Shown here piece by piece: positions 41,701 to 54,173 of a DNA stretch of 64,000 nt (its first letter is position 1; each line of letters opens with the position of its first letter). The notes below the pieces were generated by a model. The model worked only from the letters and a program-made list of their open reading frames with translations. It searched no databases and had not been told where the DNA came from. Where the stretch lies: NCBI RefSeq assembly GCF_042453785.1, contig NC_091669.1, forward strand, positions 13,809,001 through 13,873,000. Direction: 5' to 3'. The position numbers and the translations under genes were made by a program. The stretch comes from Malus domestica (lineage: Eukaryota > Streptophyta > Magnoliopsida > Rosales > Rosaceae).

Positions 41701-44700
41701 ACTTCTACCATTGTTCGTATAAGTCAGTTTCCTAATTCTGGAATTTCTTGAATTCCACCCAGAATCATCATCACTGCTGCATGTACCACTGTCACCAAGC
41801 TCATCATCAACTGCTCCAGAGTCTTCAGTATCTGATTGGGATTCCTCAATTTCCTTTTTGGAAGAATTAATACGGACACGATATGTGGATGATGAAATTT
41901 TCTCAAATAATGTAATATCACTTGAAAGAGTTGAACAAATCAAAGACTCTAGTTCCTCTATTCCGCTGGAGAGGTTCAATTCAGAAATCTTCAAAACAAA
42001 AACAAAGTCCATCACTAAAGTGGAATAATGTGCTTGCTTGTTATCAACTTAAAGATTAAAACATGAGAGAGGTTAAGATAACAACATGTTTAACAAACTT
42101 ACCTGTAATGACTTCGCCAACTCAGAAACTTTCAACCCATGAATTCCTTGCTCTAGCAGAACTCTAAACAATTCGCCCTTCAAAGTACCAGGACGTAAAC
42201 CATACTTCACCATAAGGCCCATTTCCTAGATAATAGAAGATTAAATTTCAAAATCCTTAGATAACAGAAGATTAAATTTCAAAATCCTTAGATAACAGAA
42301 GATTAAATTTCAAAATCCCTAGATAACAGAAGAATAAATTTCAAAATCCAAATTTCACATGTATAGATAGATTATGGGACAAAAGATAAAATTTATTAAC
42401 AGTATAACATAAAACCAACACATGGAAAAAAATAAAACCTCCATGGCATTTGTAAACATAATAACAAATGCGGAGACAAGTGGAGGCAAATAAAAAATAT
42501 GCTCAATGAATGTTATTAAGAAGCACACTAAAAGAAATTCCTTGTCCATTGTTATATGTAAAACCTGAAATTTCTAAATTTGGCCCTTCAGTGTGACAAT
42601 TGACTCTCTAACTAGGACTCTGGGTCAAGATAAAGGAAATTTTCTTGGGTAATGACAGATATTAAATGACTATTGCCACTATGGTTTTGAACCCTCAAGG
42701 ATTTTAGCAATAAGCACATATTGTCGCATCCATAGCACCTATCTTGTAGAACATATGTACTGATAATACATACATATTAGTTAAATCAACTAGGGTAGTT
42801 AAATAATTTCAAAAACCTTGCTAAGAGCGTCCCTTCGCATTGCACCTTGCTTTGAACCAAAACCAGCCGCAATTAGTACTTGACGCAGTATTTCTGTCCA
42901 TGTTAAAGGGTTTAGAGATCTCTTCCAGAATTCCAGAGTGGATTCTTGGTTTTCAACCTGCCAAATCATTTGATAAATATGAGTTGCTGAGTACTTGAAT
43001 TACATTAAATTGGAAATAACAATTAGTTTAAGAGATCTAAAGAGCTTGACAAAAATTATCTCTGATACACCACAAAGAGCAGGTGGATCTTCTAAAAGTG
43101 CATGTGGCTGGAATATGAATAGTTGATTATGGTTTTGTCCAGAAATTTTATTTTTTTAATAGGACAAATAAACGTCTACTGAAAAGGCAAGTAAATTACA
43201 ATCAAGGACGGTAGTCCATCTATGCTTAAACATTCATAACAGAAAAAGTACAAGAAAATCAGTATCATGAGGTCCTGCCCTATCATATAACAACTATCAT
43301 GACAAATTTCACATTGTTGGCATATACGTACCCAAATAAAATGCATATAACATTAACATAAATCAAATGATACATCTGGAATTTGGACCAATATACTGTT
43401 TTTTGTAACTCACCGAGTGGATAAATGCAAGAAAATTGCATGATTTGCTCAAATGAGGTATGGATCCACAGAAAAGCTCCGCTTCAACATTAGTTAGAAA
43501 AAGCTTCAGAAGGGCCACATGAATTTTTCCAAGTAGCATGGAATCCTGAAAGGCATGGACGAAAGAAAGAAGTTGAGCAAGTGGAAGACACAATATAAAT
43601 CTGATGTTAGATCAAAGATCATATATAACCTTGTCATGAAATGCTTGAGCAAGCTCATCAATAGTGAAGGAGCTTATATCCACCATAACGGCATAAGTGT
43701 AAAGGAAATGGAAAACCTGCCCAAGAAAGTCAATCCACAATATATATTAGTAAATAATTCATCAAAATCTACTAAACTGAATTCATGGCCCCTGGACTCA
43801 TCTACTAATAAACCCAACAAAAAACAACATCAACAAACTAGAGTAGAGCTTTAACACACCAGTTTCCAAAAAGAAAAATAAATTAGCATATCTCCATAAT
43901 TTAACACAAATTTACTAGTCATGGATCACTTGAGAAAAAAAAGCTAATTAACCATACACTTTTAAGACATCTTATTTCAAAGTGACAAGACTTGCAAATA
44001 GAGGTTAAGAAAAGAATAGGAGTCATCCAAGCGGGATGTCTGAAAACATAAGTTGAAAGACAAATCAACCACTCGCTCCAACACATAACAATGGCAGCTT
44101 AGTAATATTGTGTTGTGAACTGAGTGAAGGGCAACACTCTCTAATAACATTCTTAGATCTTGGCAACCTATAAAGATGGGACGAAAGAGAAAGAATGCTT
44201 TAAGACCATGTTTATTAGTATTTATGTCAAGCCAAAAGACCAAGAATCCCAAAAACTAAGAAATGGTTATGAGCTATCACAACTTCACTCCAAAGAATAA
44301 GGGGGAGGTAAATACTGACAAGTCAGAAAATTCTCTCCTTTCTCCCCACCCCAGCCCTTCACAAAGACGTATTCGCAAGAAGTTTTGTTCACTGGCGCCA
44401 TAACCAGTATCTAAAAGTCAAATGCATGAAAGAGAGATGTCAAATATGTCTCGCTCATTTACATCTAAACCATATAAACTAAACCTAATTCTCTACAAGC
44501 ATGATAGAATAAGAGGAAAATCCTTTCACAAAATGATTTTAAGTGTTGTTTAGAAATTGTAGAAAACAGACCCCTGAAACATCATTCGGAATAAAAAAGA
44601 AACTAAAGTGTGACAACATGCTATAAATTCCAACAGATGAAATGTATGACATCTTTCACATACAACGTAACCTGTGTTTGTGAAAGGACTCAACAGGATC

Positions 44701-47192
44701 AAGTTGCAAGCAGTTTGGCATTTATGTACCTTGAACAGTTTCTTGACAATCTCTGGAGAAGAATCCCAAGGTTGCATATCAAATGGCAGCTTCATCTTCA
44801 CAGAATTTGGAGGAAACTTGGCCAGCAAATCTGAAATTACAGAAACTTCTTATTTGCAGCTCAAAAATACTATACATGCACACATGTATTATACAGCATT
44901 CCATTTTAGAGAGGAAAATTTGATCAATTTTTCCTTCAAACCAACCTTTGCAAAGTGAACATGCATGATCTCCATTAGAAAAATGATAAGAGCACACCAG
45001 TGAATTTGGTCTTGCTTGTAATTCTCTTTGCTCCAGCTCTTCATCATCCACAAGCATTGCAATCTTATCCGAGTGTTCTTGGGAACCTGTTCCTTCCAAA
45101 GCAAGTTCACATTTTTCATTGCCTGGAAACTTCTGATTCTCATTGTTAGCTTCCATCTGGCATCCAAAGGAAAAATGGCTGTTATCAAAGCTGCTAACTT
45201 GAACCACAGATTTGCAATAACAACTTTTTACTTGCCTCTCTTCTTTTGGCTAAACGCTTCCTCTTTTCTTGTAACTTATTTTGTACACTTCCCTGTTTCT
45301 GAAAAGGCAACAAACTGTCAGAAAACTTTCTATAAGTAACCATTAAGTTCGATCTTTAAGATGATCATTTCAAAATACTTGCTCAAATATCTGCAAGCAA
45401 CAGACTACATGACTTACACGAACACATTTTTTTGGTTGCAATCTTCTGTTCCGAGTTACTGGTTTTCGCGATACAGAAGTTTGAATTAGTGATACACCAG
45501 CAACTTCACCATTGGCCAAACCCATTTCAATAGGAAAATCTCTAGCATTAGGATTGGTTGCCTGCCAGACCGTCATCAAACCTTTCCCAACACCATGTTT
45601 TTGTACTGGAGCACTCTTGTTGCAATCCTGATGATTTGTTATCAAACCTTTCCCAACACCATGTTTTTGTACCGGAGCACTCTTGTTGCAATCCTGATGA
45701 TTTGTTATCAAACCTTTCCCAACACCATGTTTTTGTACTGGAGCACTCTTGTTGCAATCCTGATTATTCATCATAAAACCTTTCCCAACACCATGTTTTT
45801 TCACTGGAGCACTCTTGTTGCAATCCTGATGATTAATTACAGCCTGCTCGGTAACCTAATAAAAGTTAAAAGGGTAAGAATATAAGTGGGACTGGTTATG
45901 GTGACTTAATAGAAACAAGAAATTATGAAAGATAATGGCAGCAAAACAATTTATCCATTACCTTTCTCCTTTTAGTTGCTCTGTTGTTCTCTTTGCAAGG
46001 AGAAGGAAAATCTGGGGAATCTAAATGGAAATTATAATGTGAGCGAAACCTTCTTAAAGTATGTATCACAGTAAGAGAAAAAACTCTACAATTAGGAAAA
46101 TAACATCACAAGGAACAGAGAGGAGAAAAAAATGCAAACAGCCACTGCAATACCAATAAGAATTACTCAGTGAAAAATAACACAAGCAAACTACCAAAAC
46201 AGTCTTATTCTGAATGACATTACAAATTACTAAACAATCATATGTCAAAGAATGTTCTCATCAATTATCGAAAACACTAAAAACAAAAATTTTGTAAACT
46301 TTTTAAAGAAATGGAAAGTAGAACACATCTCAGATAGAAAAAAATGTGAAACAGAAATTATTCATTTTGCCGATGATTTCTCAGACCAGAATGTTTCTCA
46401 GTTCATACCTGGAGAATGGCAAAGTGCCCCAGAGGGAAGAGGATCAAATTCCACACCAAGCGGAGGACCATCCTTACGGAACACCTTCTTGAGAATGTTG
46501 TCTGGAGTTAACAATTCCTGAACATGATTCCATTTCATTCTCTCCTTCTTGTTAAACAAACTTGTTTTCATGTATCTCGACGAGGAAGAAGCTTTGGTTT
46601 TTGAGCGGCCGTGTTTAACTATCCTTGTATCACCAGCTCCCAACTCACTGGTTCTATTTCCTCGCTTCTCTCTCCTCCTCTTCTCGACAAACCAACCTCG
46701 AACCTGCTTGTAAGTCAATCCGAAAGCAGCAGCATGGCATTCCATTGCCATTCGTGACGGATACTTTTCCTCTGTATAAAAATTAAAATATAAATAAACA
46801 AAAAACTGCAAGTATCGGGTTTAATTCTCTTGTGGCGAACACTAACAGTGCGCTATCATTCCGCAGAATCTATGGCACACCAACAATCCTAAATTGCTTC
46901 AATAATTGCAATGCCCAACTACTTCCTGATCGGTTTCGAAAATCGACACACCGAAAGATTGGCAATTGTATGTTCCAAATTTGAAACTCCACATCAATAA
47001 ACACAATTCTAAAATGCTAATTTCAATTAAACAGTCAAATGGGTAACTCAATTTTGAACCCACTTGAGATACAGAGCAATAATAGCCAAAACGAGAGAGA
47101 GAGAGAGAGAGGGTACCGGAGTAGAAGCTCTCGAGGGCTTCAACCTGCAATCGTGTTTTCTTCTTTGTCTTCTCCATCATCTTTCCCTTCAT
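38709..47192 (-). CDS. RLT3: Homeobox-DDT domain protein, RLT3-like
   Basis: Seventeen exons join to 3627 bases (1208 codons plus TAG): 47192-47117, 46771-46409, 46020-45962, 45855-45418, 45298-45236, 45156-44946, 44830-44730, 43716-43630, 43545-43414, 42957-42817, 42225-42103, 41988-41530, 40974-40561, 40456-39845, 39247-39143, 39055-38836, 38731-38709. All joins keep frame. Domains: homeodomain (residues 10-64, third helix VRGWFVEKRRREK); FRKDGPPLGVEFDPLPS near 130; DDT (about 430-500); HARE-HTH/WHIM regions (about 525-610 and 800-860, with VFLGSDRRYNRYWLF); a Cys-rich C-x2-C pair near 1000. RLT proteins are nuclear partners of ISWI remodellers (CHR11/17 in Arabidopsis) that space nucleosomes and repress flowering genes. 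Exon 5 ends in a GC donor. RLT3 rather than RLT1/2 is inferred from overall pattern. Confidence 0.9.
41160..41285 (-). mobile_element. Au-like SINE in intron 12 of the RLT gene
   Basis: The minus strand reads GTACCCAGTGCACAAGGCTC, CCGCTTTACGCAGGGTCTGG, GAGAGGTGAATGTCGGCTAG, CCTTACCCCCATTTATGGAG and AGGCTGCTCCC, then an A-rich tail. This is the Au family of tRNA-derived SINEs found widely in flowering plants. An 11-base ATTTCTTTTTT lies on both sides (about 41157-41167 and 41289-41299), a plausible target duplication. It is in the sense orientation of the host gene. Confidence 0.8.
42232..42350 (+). repeat. Intronic tandem repeat, ~34-bp unit
   Basis: Three and a half to four copies of AGATTAAATTTCAAAATCCT followed by TAGATAACAGA inside intron 11 of the RLT gene, directly upstream (in gene orientation) of exon 11. 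Confidence 0.85.
45571..45834 (-). repeat. Coding minisatellite in RLT exon 4 (4 x 66 bp)
   Basis: Four 66-base units encode 22 residues each (NHQDCNKSAPVQKHGVGKGL plus IT), residues about 174-261 of the RLT protein. The units are nearly identical (the first in gene order has KK for QK and FMM for LIT). The unit is a multiple of three, so copy number can change without breaking the frame. Confidence 0.9.
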
Positions 47193-49070
47193 CTCCAGCT
47201 TCTCGAAATCGCAGAAAATCACAAAAATTTCGCCACCATTTCCAGAAGCAGCTGAAGTGCAAAAACCAAAAGCAGAAAAATGTTTGGGAGTTGTACAAGC
47301 TAGCAGAGAGGGACTGCCGCCGGCGATGTGGGAGCGAGAGCGGCGGTGCCGGAGTTGCAGAGAAATGGAGTTGGGAGAGTGAGCTCTGAAATCTGCATGC
47401 TTTGTCTGTAATTTGTGCCAGAAAAGAGAAGGGGAGAAGCAGCAGATAATGAAATGGGCCAACTAACCACCAAGTAGGGTTTTGGGTTTTACCAAAATAA
47501 ATATCTTCATCAAATTTCTTAAGCAAAGAATTAATTAATCAACTTAAATATTTATATCATCATCTTTTCTTTTTCTTTTTTTTTAAATACAAATAATTAG
47601 TTTTTTAGTCAATGGCCCAACTTCAACTTTGTTTCTTGTAGCTGTTGTAGCCCAATCTGCCCAACCCATATATATGGACTTGAAGCCCATTTTGTATAAG
47701 TGTGTCTTGTTTTGGGCTATTGAAGAATTCGACCTTGGGTCTAGCTTGGTTCACTTCACCTCAAGAACGAAAATTGAACCAAATAATACAAATGTCATTT
47801 AGTACTACTATCTAGCCGCATGGTTTGTTGATTCGACAGTGCGCTACACAATTAGTGGCATGGCGTTTTCTGGTGCTGAGTTCTCTGCGCAGAATTTAGT
47901 AAATTTTTTTATTTACTTTACTTAACCTGGTTCTAGTGCCAAGAAGAGAATACTTGAATCATGATTATATTCTTTCCAATAAGAGGTATTTGTGAATATG
48001 AAGATAACTAATTACACGTGATTACATGAGAGTACACAGGATTACATATCAATTAGAAATCCTACCTAAAATACAAAGTCAACAATATTTTTCTTCGCTT
48101 GTAAGTAAGAGATCTTAAGTTCAAGTCTCATGATGGATTTGAAACCAAATTTCTTATTCTCATATATCCAACATATGAGAAGTTGTCAACTTCTGTTATT
48201 CAAGTGCCACAAAAAGTTATCACTTAGTACTACGTTCCAATCGTATTCCTCTTCACTTGTAAGTGAGAGATCTTAGATTCAATTATTGCCAAATGCGAAT
48301 TTGAACCACATTATTGCTAGCACATTATGAGGCTAAGTCCACCCCTTTGGTGTAGATAATATCGTTTGTTAAAAAATGTGCCACAAAAAGTCCTGAGATG
48401 ATCTTTCACTTGAGACAAATTAGGTTACACATGCGAAGGCACTAAATATTGGTGACCAAATATTATGTAGAACAACACAATAGTCCCAAAAGAACTATTA
48501 GGTTTTGTATATGAAACACGGTCATGCAACACTGACATCTTACTTAAAAATTATAACACGTAGATTTGTTTTATTTTATTTAATATACCTTGAAAGTAAA
48601 ACGTATGAACCTTATCATCCATCCTTATTATACGTCTCCAATACCCATAAAAATTTCTACCTCTAAACCTTTGCCAAGTTGCAATTTCCTAATGGCTCCT
48701 TTTGCGAGCCATTGAACATTTCTAAGTCATGTTTTGGTGGCTGTATATGTATATATGTGTGTGTGTACACACACATTATATAATATAAAGAACCAAAACC
48801 CTAATCCATGGAAGGTTGATATCTAATTTTTTTATTAATTCAAGAACAAGGGTTAGTTCACATTGACATCCATGTAATAATCAATTGGAAGTAGCTTTTG
48901 TTTAATAGTGGGATGACATTCATTTGCTTATATAATTAAGTTTGACATATGCATTCTTTTTATATATTCCACTAGGCACTAGATTTTTTTTTTCATTTAT
49001 TTTATTTATATATATTATTGACTTAATGCCTCCAAAGTCCAACCTGGTGATTTACTTTATCTATATAGAA
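47193..49070. other. RLT 5' flank and spacer
   Basis: Holds the RLT promoter (about 47193-47600); a (GA)n run at 47094-47113 is at the start of intron 1, not in the promoter. Two SINE-like repeats follow at 48075-48375. From 48700 the sequence is AT-rich with TATATATGTGTGTGTG near 48748. No other gene seen. Confidence 0.6.
48075..48375 (+). mobile_element. Two SINE-like repeat copies
   Basis: Copy 1 (about 48087-48175) contains CGCTTGTAAGTAAGAGATCT and the B-box-like GTTCAAGTCTC. Copy 2 (about 48237-48375) contains CACTTGTAAGTGAGAGATCT, AATTTGAACCACATTATTGC and GTGTAGATAATATCGTTTGT before an A-rich end. Both are related to 14700-14880; copy 1 is truncated. Confidence 0.55.
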
Positions 49071-49076
49071 AGGTTT

Positions 49077-49370
49077 TGTAAGATCCCACATCGTCCAGGG
49101 GTGAGGATCCTGTAAGTCTTATATGTATGTTCTCATCTCTTCCTAGCACGAGGCTTTTTGGAAGCTCACTGGCTTCGGGTTCCATCGAAACTCCGAAGTT
49201 AAGCCAGTTTGTGCAAGAGCAATCCCATGATGGGTGACTCACTAGGAAGTTTTCATGTGACTTTCCAGAAACAAAACCGTGAAGGTGTGGTTGGGGCTCA
49301 AAGCGGACAATATCATGCTACAGTGGAGTCGAGCCCTGAATGTAATGGGGGCCCGGGCTGGGATGTGACA
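49077..49370 (+). mobile_element. Cassandra TRIM, solo LTR
   Basis: A 294-base LTR from TGTAAGATCCCACATCG to GGGCTGGGATGTGACA, flanked by perfect 5-bp duplications GGTTT (49072-49076 and 49371-49375). It contains a 5S rRNA-like core at about 49165-49260 (CTCCGAAGTTAAGCCAGTTT, CCCATGATGGGTGACTCACT), the hallmark of Cassandra. No second LTR or interior is present, so it is a solo LTR from unequal recombination. The embedded 5S-like part could still carry RNA polymerase III promoter boxes. Confidence 0.95.
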
Positions 49371-49375
49371 GGTTT

Positions 49376-49640
49376 TGTTTCCTAACATATTTTTTTAATT
49401 TTCCAAAAAGAAAAAAAATATTATTTCATTAAATATTTAGGGCAAATGCAGGTCATCAAATGTGGATCTTGCACGTAAAAGTGTGAGTAGTGCGCACTGA
49501 TCATAGGATAATGTGAATTGATTATCAAAACTTGGACAAGATTAACGCTCACATCATCTTTTAAAAAAAGGGAATTAAAAATGGTTTAGCACCATACATA
49601 AAAATAGTTCAAAGATGCATAGTGTTGATCTCCACATTGC
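49376..49640. other. AT-rich spacer
   Basis: Poly-T/poly-A rich; nothing gene-like is visible. Confidence 0.5.
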
Positions 49641-49644
49641 AGGC

Positions 49645-49843
49645 TCATTTGAAAGTGCTTTCTAAAATGACCGAAAATCCTTTTAAAGAAAATATTTTCT
49701 TAGTTCCAAAATCACTTGCAATGTTTTTTTACTAAAAGCACAAATTAAGTTTTTCTTCCAAAAAGCACTTTGAGTGCTTTTCCAAAAACATTTTCAACAA
49801 AAGCGATTTTAGTCATTTTAAAAGTACTTTCAAATAAGTTCAA
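49645..49843. mobile_element. MITE with CATTTGAAAGTGCTTT ends
   Basis: The left end CATTTGAAAGTGCTTTCTAA and AATGACCGAAA pair with the right end (AGTCATTTTAAAAGTACTTT, CAAATAAG) for about 30 bases with mismatches. The interior has further AAGCACTTT/AAAGTGCTT dyads. No coding frame. Confidence 0.6.
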
Positions 49844-49849
49844 GGTTAT

Positions 49850-51360
49850 CAAAGGTTCGGTTTGCATTTAAGTTGAATCGTTCTCTTTATAAATTAAAGT
49901 AGTTTAAAATATAAAAAATTATTATAAATTACGGTAGTTTAAAATATCATACCGTTGAAAACGAAAATATTATTGTTTGAAGATCACAACAAGCACAAAA
50001 AGTCCAATCCCACAGTCTATTAGTTTCATGTGGTAATATGTAGGTTTTTATCCAAGGAATTCTGCACACTTATATTCTTTTCACACTCAACATTCAACTG
50101 TAATTTTTTTTTTTTATACATTCCTCTTGAAACTCAATTTTAGTCTCGTTTTTTCCTTAGTATTCGTTCCATGTAATCCCCTTCAGAACTCGATTTTTAT
50201 CCCACGTTAGTTGAATTTGTCAACTCCATGAAATATGGCACTTTGTTGATGTACAAGAAAAATCGACTCCCATTTTACAAAATTAGCCTAACTGAGATAA
50301 TGTGGAATGAAAATCGAATTTTAGAAAGTTAATTAAAACAATATGAGTTGCAGGAAATAAAAAAGGGGGGGGGGAGACTGAAATCGAATTTCAAGGGCAT
50401 AACAAAAGAAACCATTTTCATTTAGAACATTGAAAATACAAATATTTGTTTAATTTTCAACAACTATCGCCATCGATATTAGTTTTGAGTCTTTGAGAAA
50501 ATCTAACACCCGTGCTAGCGTTCCTTTCCCGGCATTGGTGCTGACGTTACACATTACTGCTTCTTATTTGCAATTTTATTTTATTTAACATTAAATAGTA
50601 ATAAAAATTTTCATTTAAAAAGGTTAATCTAACTCACCTGGTTGAGCTCTTCCGATCTACGATTTGTTTTACATTTCCATTCCAATTCGAGGACCCCATT
50701 TGAAATCTTTTTCTTCTTCTTTTTTTTTTTTTTTTTTTTTTGGCTTAAAAGTTCAAATTGGTTTAGTTAAAAAACTTTTACTATGACAAAAGACGACGGT
50801 TAATTCTAAAAATGCAGAATGATACGATGGAACTTGAACACAACTCGGATGTAAATCGGGTGTTTATTTATAGGACAAAGCTTGATGCTTATACAAAACA
50901 ATATGATTTTTTTTTTTGGCAAATGATGGCCGTTTATTAGCATTTAAAAAAATAAAAAATAAAAAAAACTTCAAATGGGACATCCTGATTTAAATCCCAA
51001 GGATCTTCAAACAAAAATGACTAAAAAATAATGTCAAATTGGCAAATCTAATAGCCACCTTATTGGCAGATCTTTGGGTGTGACAAGCATGAGAGAACAC
51101 ATCCAGCACTCCAAAGCCAAAAGAACTTCAATCCTAGCAACTAGAAATTTAATCACTTCATAATCCACCTCATGGGAGACTCTTCACACAAAATCACCAA
51201 CAAACCCAATAAGAGAACACTCTATGTGTGGAGGCATAAATTAACCACATCTAATAGGAGAAAGACACGTGGATTATATGTTCAACATGATGGTTTTACA
51301 CTTGACATCATGAGTAAACCACAAAATTATCCTAAGACAATAAGACATAGTCTGCACTAA
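49850..51360. other. Spacer with homopolymer runs
   Basis: T-runs at 50107-50117 and 50719-50740, and a G-run near 50364-50373. Around 50990-51160 the minus strand weakly resembles the RNase H tail of a LINE (SANKVAIRFANL), too short and degenerate to call. No gene supported. Confidence 0.45.
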
Positions 51361-51379
51361 GGTAATTTGGGTTTTTATA

Positions 51380-52060
51380 CCACTAACACACCATGGATTA
51401 TGGGCTATCCAGGCCGGCCATGACATTTATATGGGTTATCCGGGCCGCGTATTCTACATCATGCCATCAGGCCATACTTGGTCCAATGGTGGCAGAGCAC
51501 CGACTTTCTAGAGTTTCCCATTAGGTGTTATCCCTACATGTGCTCTTATCATCATGGACCTTTAAGAATACTAGATGGCAATACCGCAAAGACTAGCATG
51601 CATCATCAAGGACTACCTAGTATGCTTCGCAGCTTCCACTCCTAGTTGTTTGCTAGCGTTTATTCCCTATAAATAGCCAAGTCAATCAAAGGAAAACGGT
51701 AATCACCACTTACTACTCATAACTCTTCAAGTTATATTTTTCTCTCTATTAATTATCTGACTTAACATTAGAGACCCTTTGGTGAACATCTTCCCACCCT
51801 TTTAAGTGTGTTTGTCAATTAGGTCAATGGTGTTTGCTTATAAGTGGAATTTCGTAAATTCAACCATGTACAAAATTTGCATCTACAATGTGCTTTCGTT
51901 GAGAGAAAAATTGAGTTACACTCAATGAGTGCTTAAAAATTTGAGCGAAGAAAGTGAATTCCAAAAATTTTCTTAGGCGTTCTTTGTTCATCGAAAGACA
52001 TAGTTAGCTTATAGATTACTCGGCCTGCGCGTCACGTAGGCTTGGTAGTTTTTAGGATCA
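51380..52060 (+). other. Possible gypsy LTR fragment
   Basis: A TATA box (CCCTATAAATAGCC, about 51665-51678) is followed by a CT-rich leader and by TATCTGACTTAACATTAGAG with ACCCTTTGGTGAACATC. This resembles the R/U5 of gypsy LTRs (CTGACTTAGGCATCGGAG-type). No second copy, primer site or coding region is attached in the window. Confidence 0.4.
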
Positions 52061-52995
52061 ACAACCACTAATAAAAAATTGACATCTGTTCATTTTATAC
52101 TATCTCATGCTACTACAATTTTCATAACCAAACACCTTATATTCCTCATAGCTTCTGTAATGGAGATTTGGACAAATCCTCAACTCTTCCAACCTATGCC
52201 TCGGTCGACCCACTCTCGTTTCATTGACTGCACCCACGACTCCTCATTCCTCTCTCGTCGGTCAAACCTACCCCCAATCCACCATCTTTATTCTAGGTGC
52301 AACCTTGGCAACAAGGAGAGGAAGCTACGCCAAGTCTCGACCAGTAAATGAGCAAGTGCATAGGTGTTGCCATGGCTGACAAAAGGTTTGGGTTCAATGG
52401 AGAAGAGAAATTAATGGAGAAATTTAAGTTGGATTTGAGATATGTGTCATGGTTGGGGATGAGAAAGGGACGGATGAGAGTGGAAAGTATGAGAGATTGG
52501 TTGTTTGGTTACAGGTTTAGAGAGAGTTTTAAATGACACATGGCTTTATTTGGTTGGACAACATAGTAATGTCAGTATCTTGGGTCGTCACTATTCTCCT
52601 TTTGGGAGAATGATTAGATTGAGACAAGATAAAAACTAAGTGACGAAGAATTCAAATCTAAGCAAGCTTAAACACACACTTAACCACCACAAATGGGGCT
52701 TTTATTGACCACAATAGAGTAGAAAAATGAAAAGAGGAAGCCAAATAGAGGAGCAAAAGTAGAAGTGCTTCTCCTTCCTTCTCCCCCTACAATGAATTTT
52801 GCCAAGTTTTTTACGGAGGCTAGGATTTTTCCCATGAGTCTTGGTCATACAAGACAATATGACCAAGAAAGATAAACTAGCAATCAACAAATACAATTAA
52901 GGGAGAAATTAAAGTATTAACCAAAAAAGAAAATAAAAGGTTTTGATGAAGGTGATTGATGGAAATAATTGGGGCATGATCGACGAAGGTGGTAA
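52060..52995. other. Spacer, no gene supported
   Basis: Short frames at 52079-52536 have no recognisable domain. AT-rich from 52620 on. Confidence 0.45.
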
Positions 52996-52999
52996 AGGA

Positions 53000-53498
53000 T
53001 AGTTTAGCAATGACAAGTTAGACTTAATACGTTCATGTGACATTAAAACATCATTGTACTAACCTTATGAAGACACTATTCTAAGCACAACAAACACTAA
53101 AGCTCCAGCAAGCACACTCGAGCATCTTGAACTAGATAAGGGTTTTCTGCACACTCACCAAGACTGTATTACTCGAACCTATAGGGAGTTCTCTAAGTAT
53201 ATGTTTCGATGGTGTATGCAGGGACCTTCCCTTGGTATTTATACTACTACAACCCTAGCGCACATTCCCATAATCATGCACCAGAATTCCTTATTGTACA
53301 AGGATAAAATCTACCAAATCTCAGTCCAAATATGATAGTATCAAGAGCCCTTATTCTCCAATTATAACTAGATTATATACTTTACTTGGAATCCAAGTTA
53401 TAACTTATAACAAAACTCTAATCGTACTTACATTCCACATCAATCCTTATTACCTATATTGACATATTAGCCGTTGGATTAAAGTCTAACATCCAACA
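53000..53498 (-). repeat. 3' LTR of the copia element
   Basis: On the minus strand it begins TGTTGGATGTTAGAC (53498), directly after GACCTAGTGGGAGAA (polypurine tract, about 53499-53513). It contains a TATA box AGTATAAATACC near 53233-53245. The end near 53000 is estimated because no second copy is available. Confidence 0.6.
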
Positions 53499-53513
53499 TT
53501 CTCCCACTAGGTC

Positions 53514-54173
53514 AATTAGTTAATTCAAGAAAGAACTTAAATGATCTGTAATCATGATTCTTCATTAGCTAAAGGATTCAGTTAAGCTATTAAGCTTCTT
53601 GCATACTTCTGTTAAGCAAAGGTTACTCATTCAGAACTATGGGAGACTATGAACTAGACAAGTGTCCATGAGCTCTTATAATCACTGAATAAGGTCTTCA
53701 CTTACATAAAGTAATCAATCATAGACTTGGTATAGAAGTGAGTTACAAAACTATGAGTCAAAAACATTAACTCCATCACTTCCAGGTCCATTTAATCAGT
53801 CTTATACCTGATTGTCTAATGCTTCATTTTGAGCTTTCAAGCTATGAGAATTGCTCGTATATATTTTTGTGAAAACTCAGTTCATATGCCAACACAATCT
53901 TATGACATAACCAACTGCAGCTAATAACCTTTTGTTGCTACATAATTCCATAAAAAAACACATCAGTTGCTTATAGCCTTTCAGCAACCTTAGTTTTCAA
54001 CAAAAGACATGAATTAAAACTATATTGGAACAATGTAATGAATTACTGAAATAACATCCCTTTATTAAACCTTTAATTCAACCAAGTGCAGTAACTAGCA
54101 AAATATAAAACCAAAACTCAATACTAACTATCACGATACCAGCTACCATGCATAATTAAACTACATATTATCA
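53514..54173 (-). other. Non-coding 3' region of the copia element
   Basis: About 660 bases between the RNase H stop and the LTR, with no coding frame. Longer than usual for copia elements, so an insertion is possible, but I see no boundaries. Confidence 0.4.

Noticed and set aside
45548..45885. Repetitive frames on the plus strand and another minus frame over the RLT repeat
   Set aside because: They are frame shadows of the 66-bp coding repeat; only the RLT frame joins the neighbouring exons in phase.
47039..47389. Plus-strand 116-codon frame with RERERE/SSRS runs
   Set aside because: It covers the RLT start exon and the GA run of intron 1 on the opposite strand. Composition is due to the GA repeat.
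49165..49260. 5S rRNA gene
   Set aside because: The match is inside a complete Cassandra LTR with its own target duplications and differs from 5S rRNA at many sites, so it is transposon sequence.
50990..51160. LINE RNase H tail on the minus strand
   Set aside because: Only about a dozen residues (SANKVAIRFANL-like) fit and the flanks do not continue the domain. Too weak to annotate.
52079..52536. Two short plus-strand frames as possible small genes
   Set aside because: No start context, domain or conserved motif, and the surrounding sequence is repeat-like spacer.
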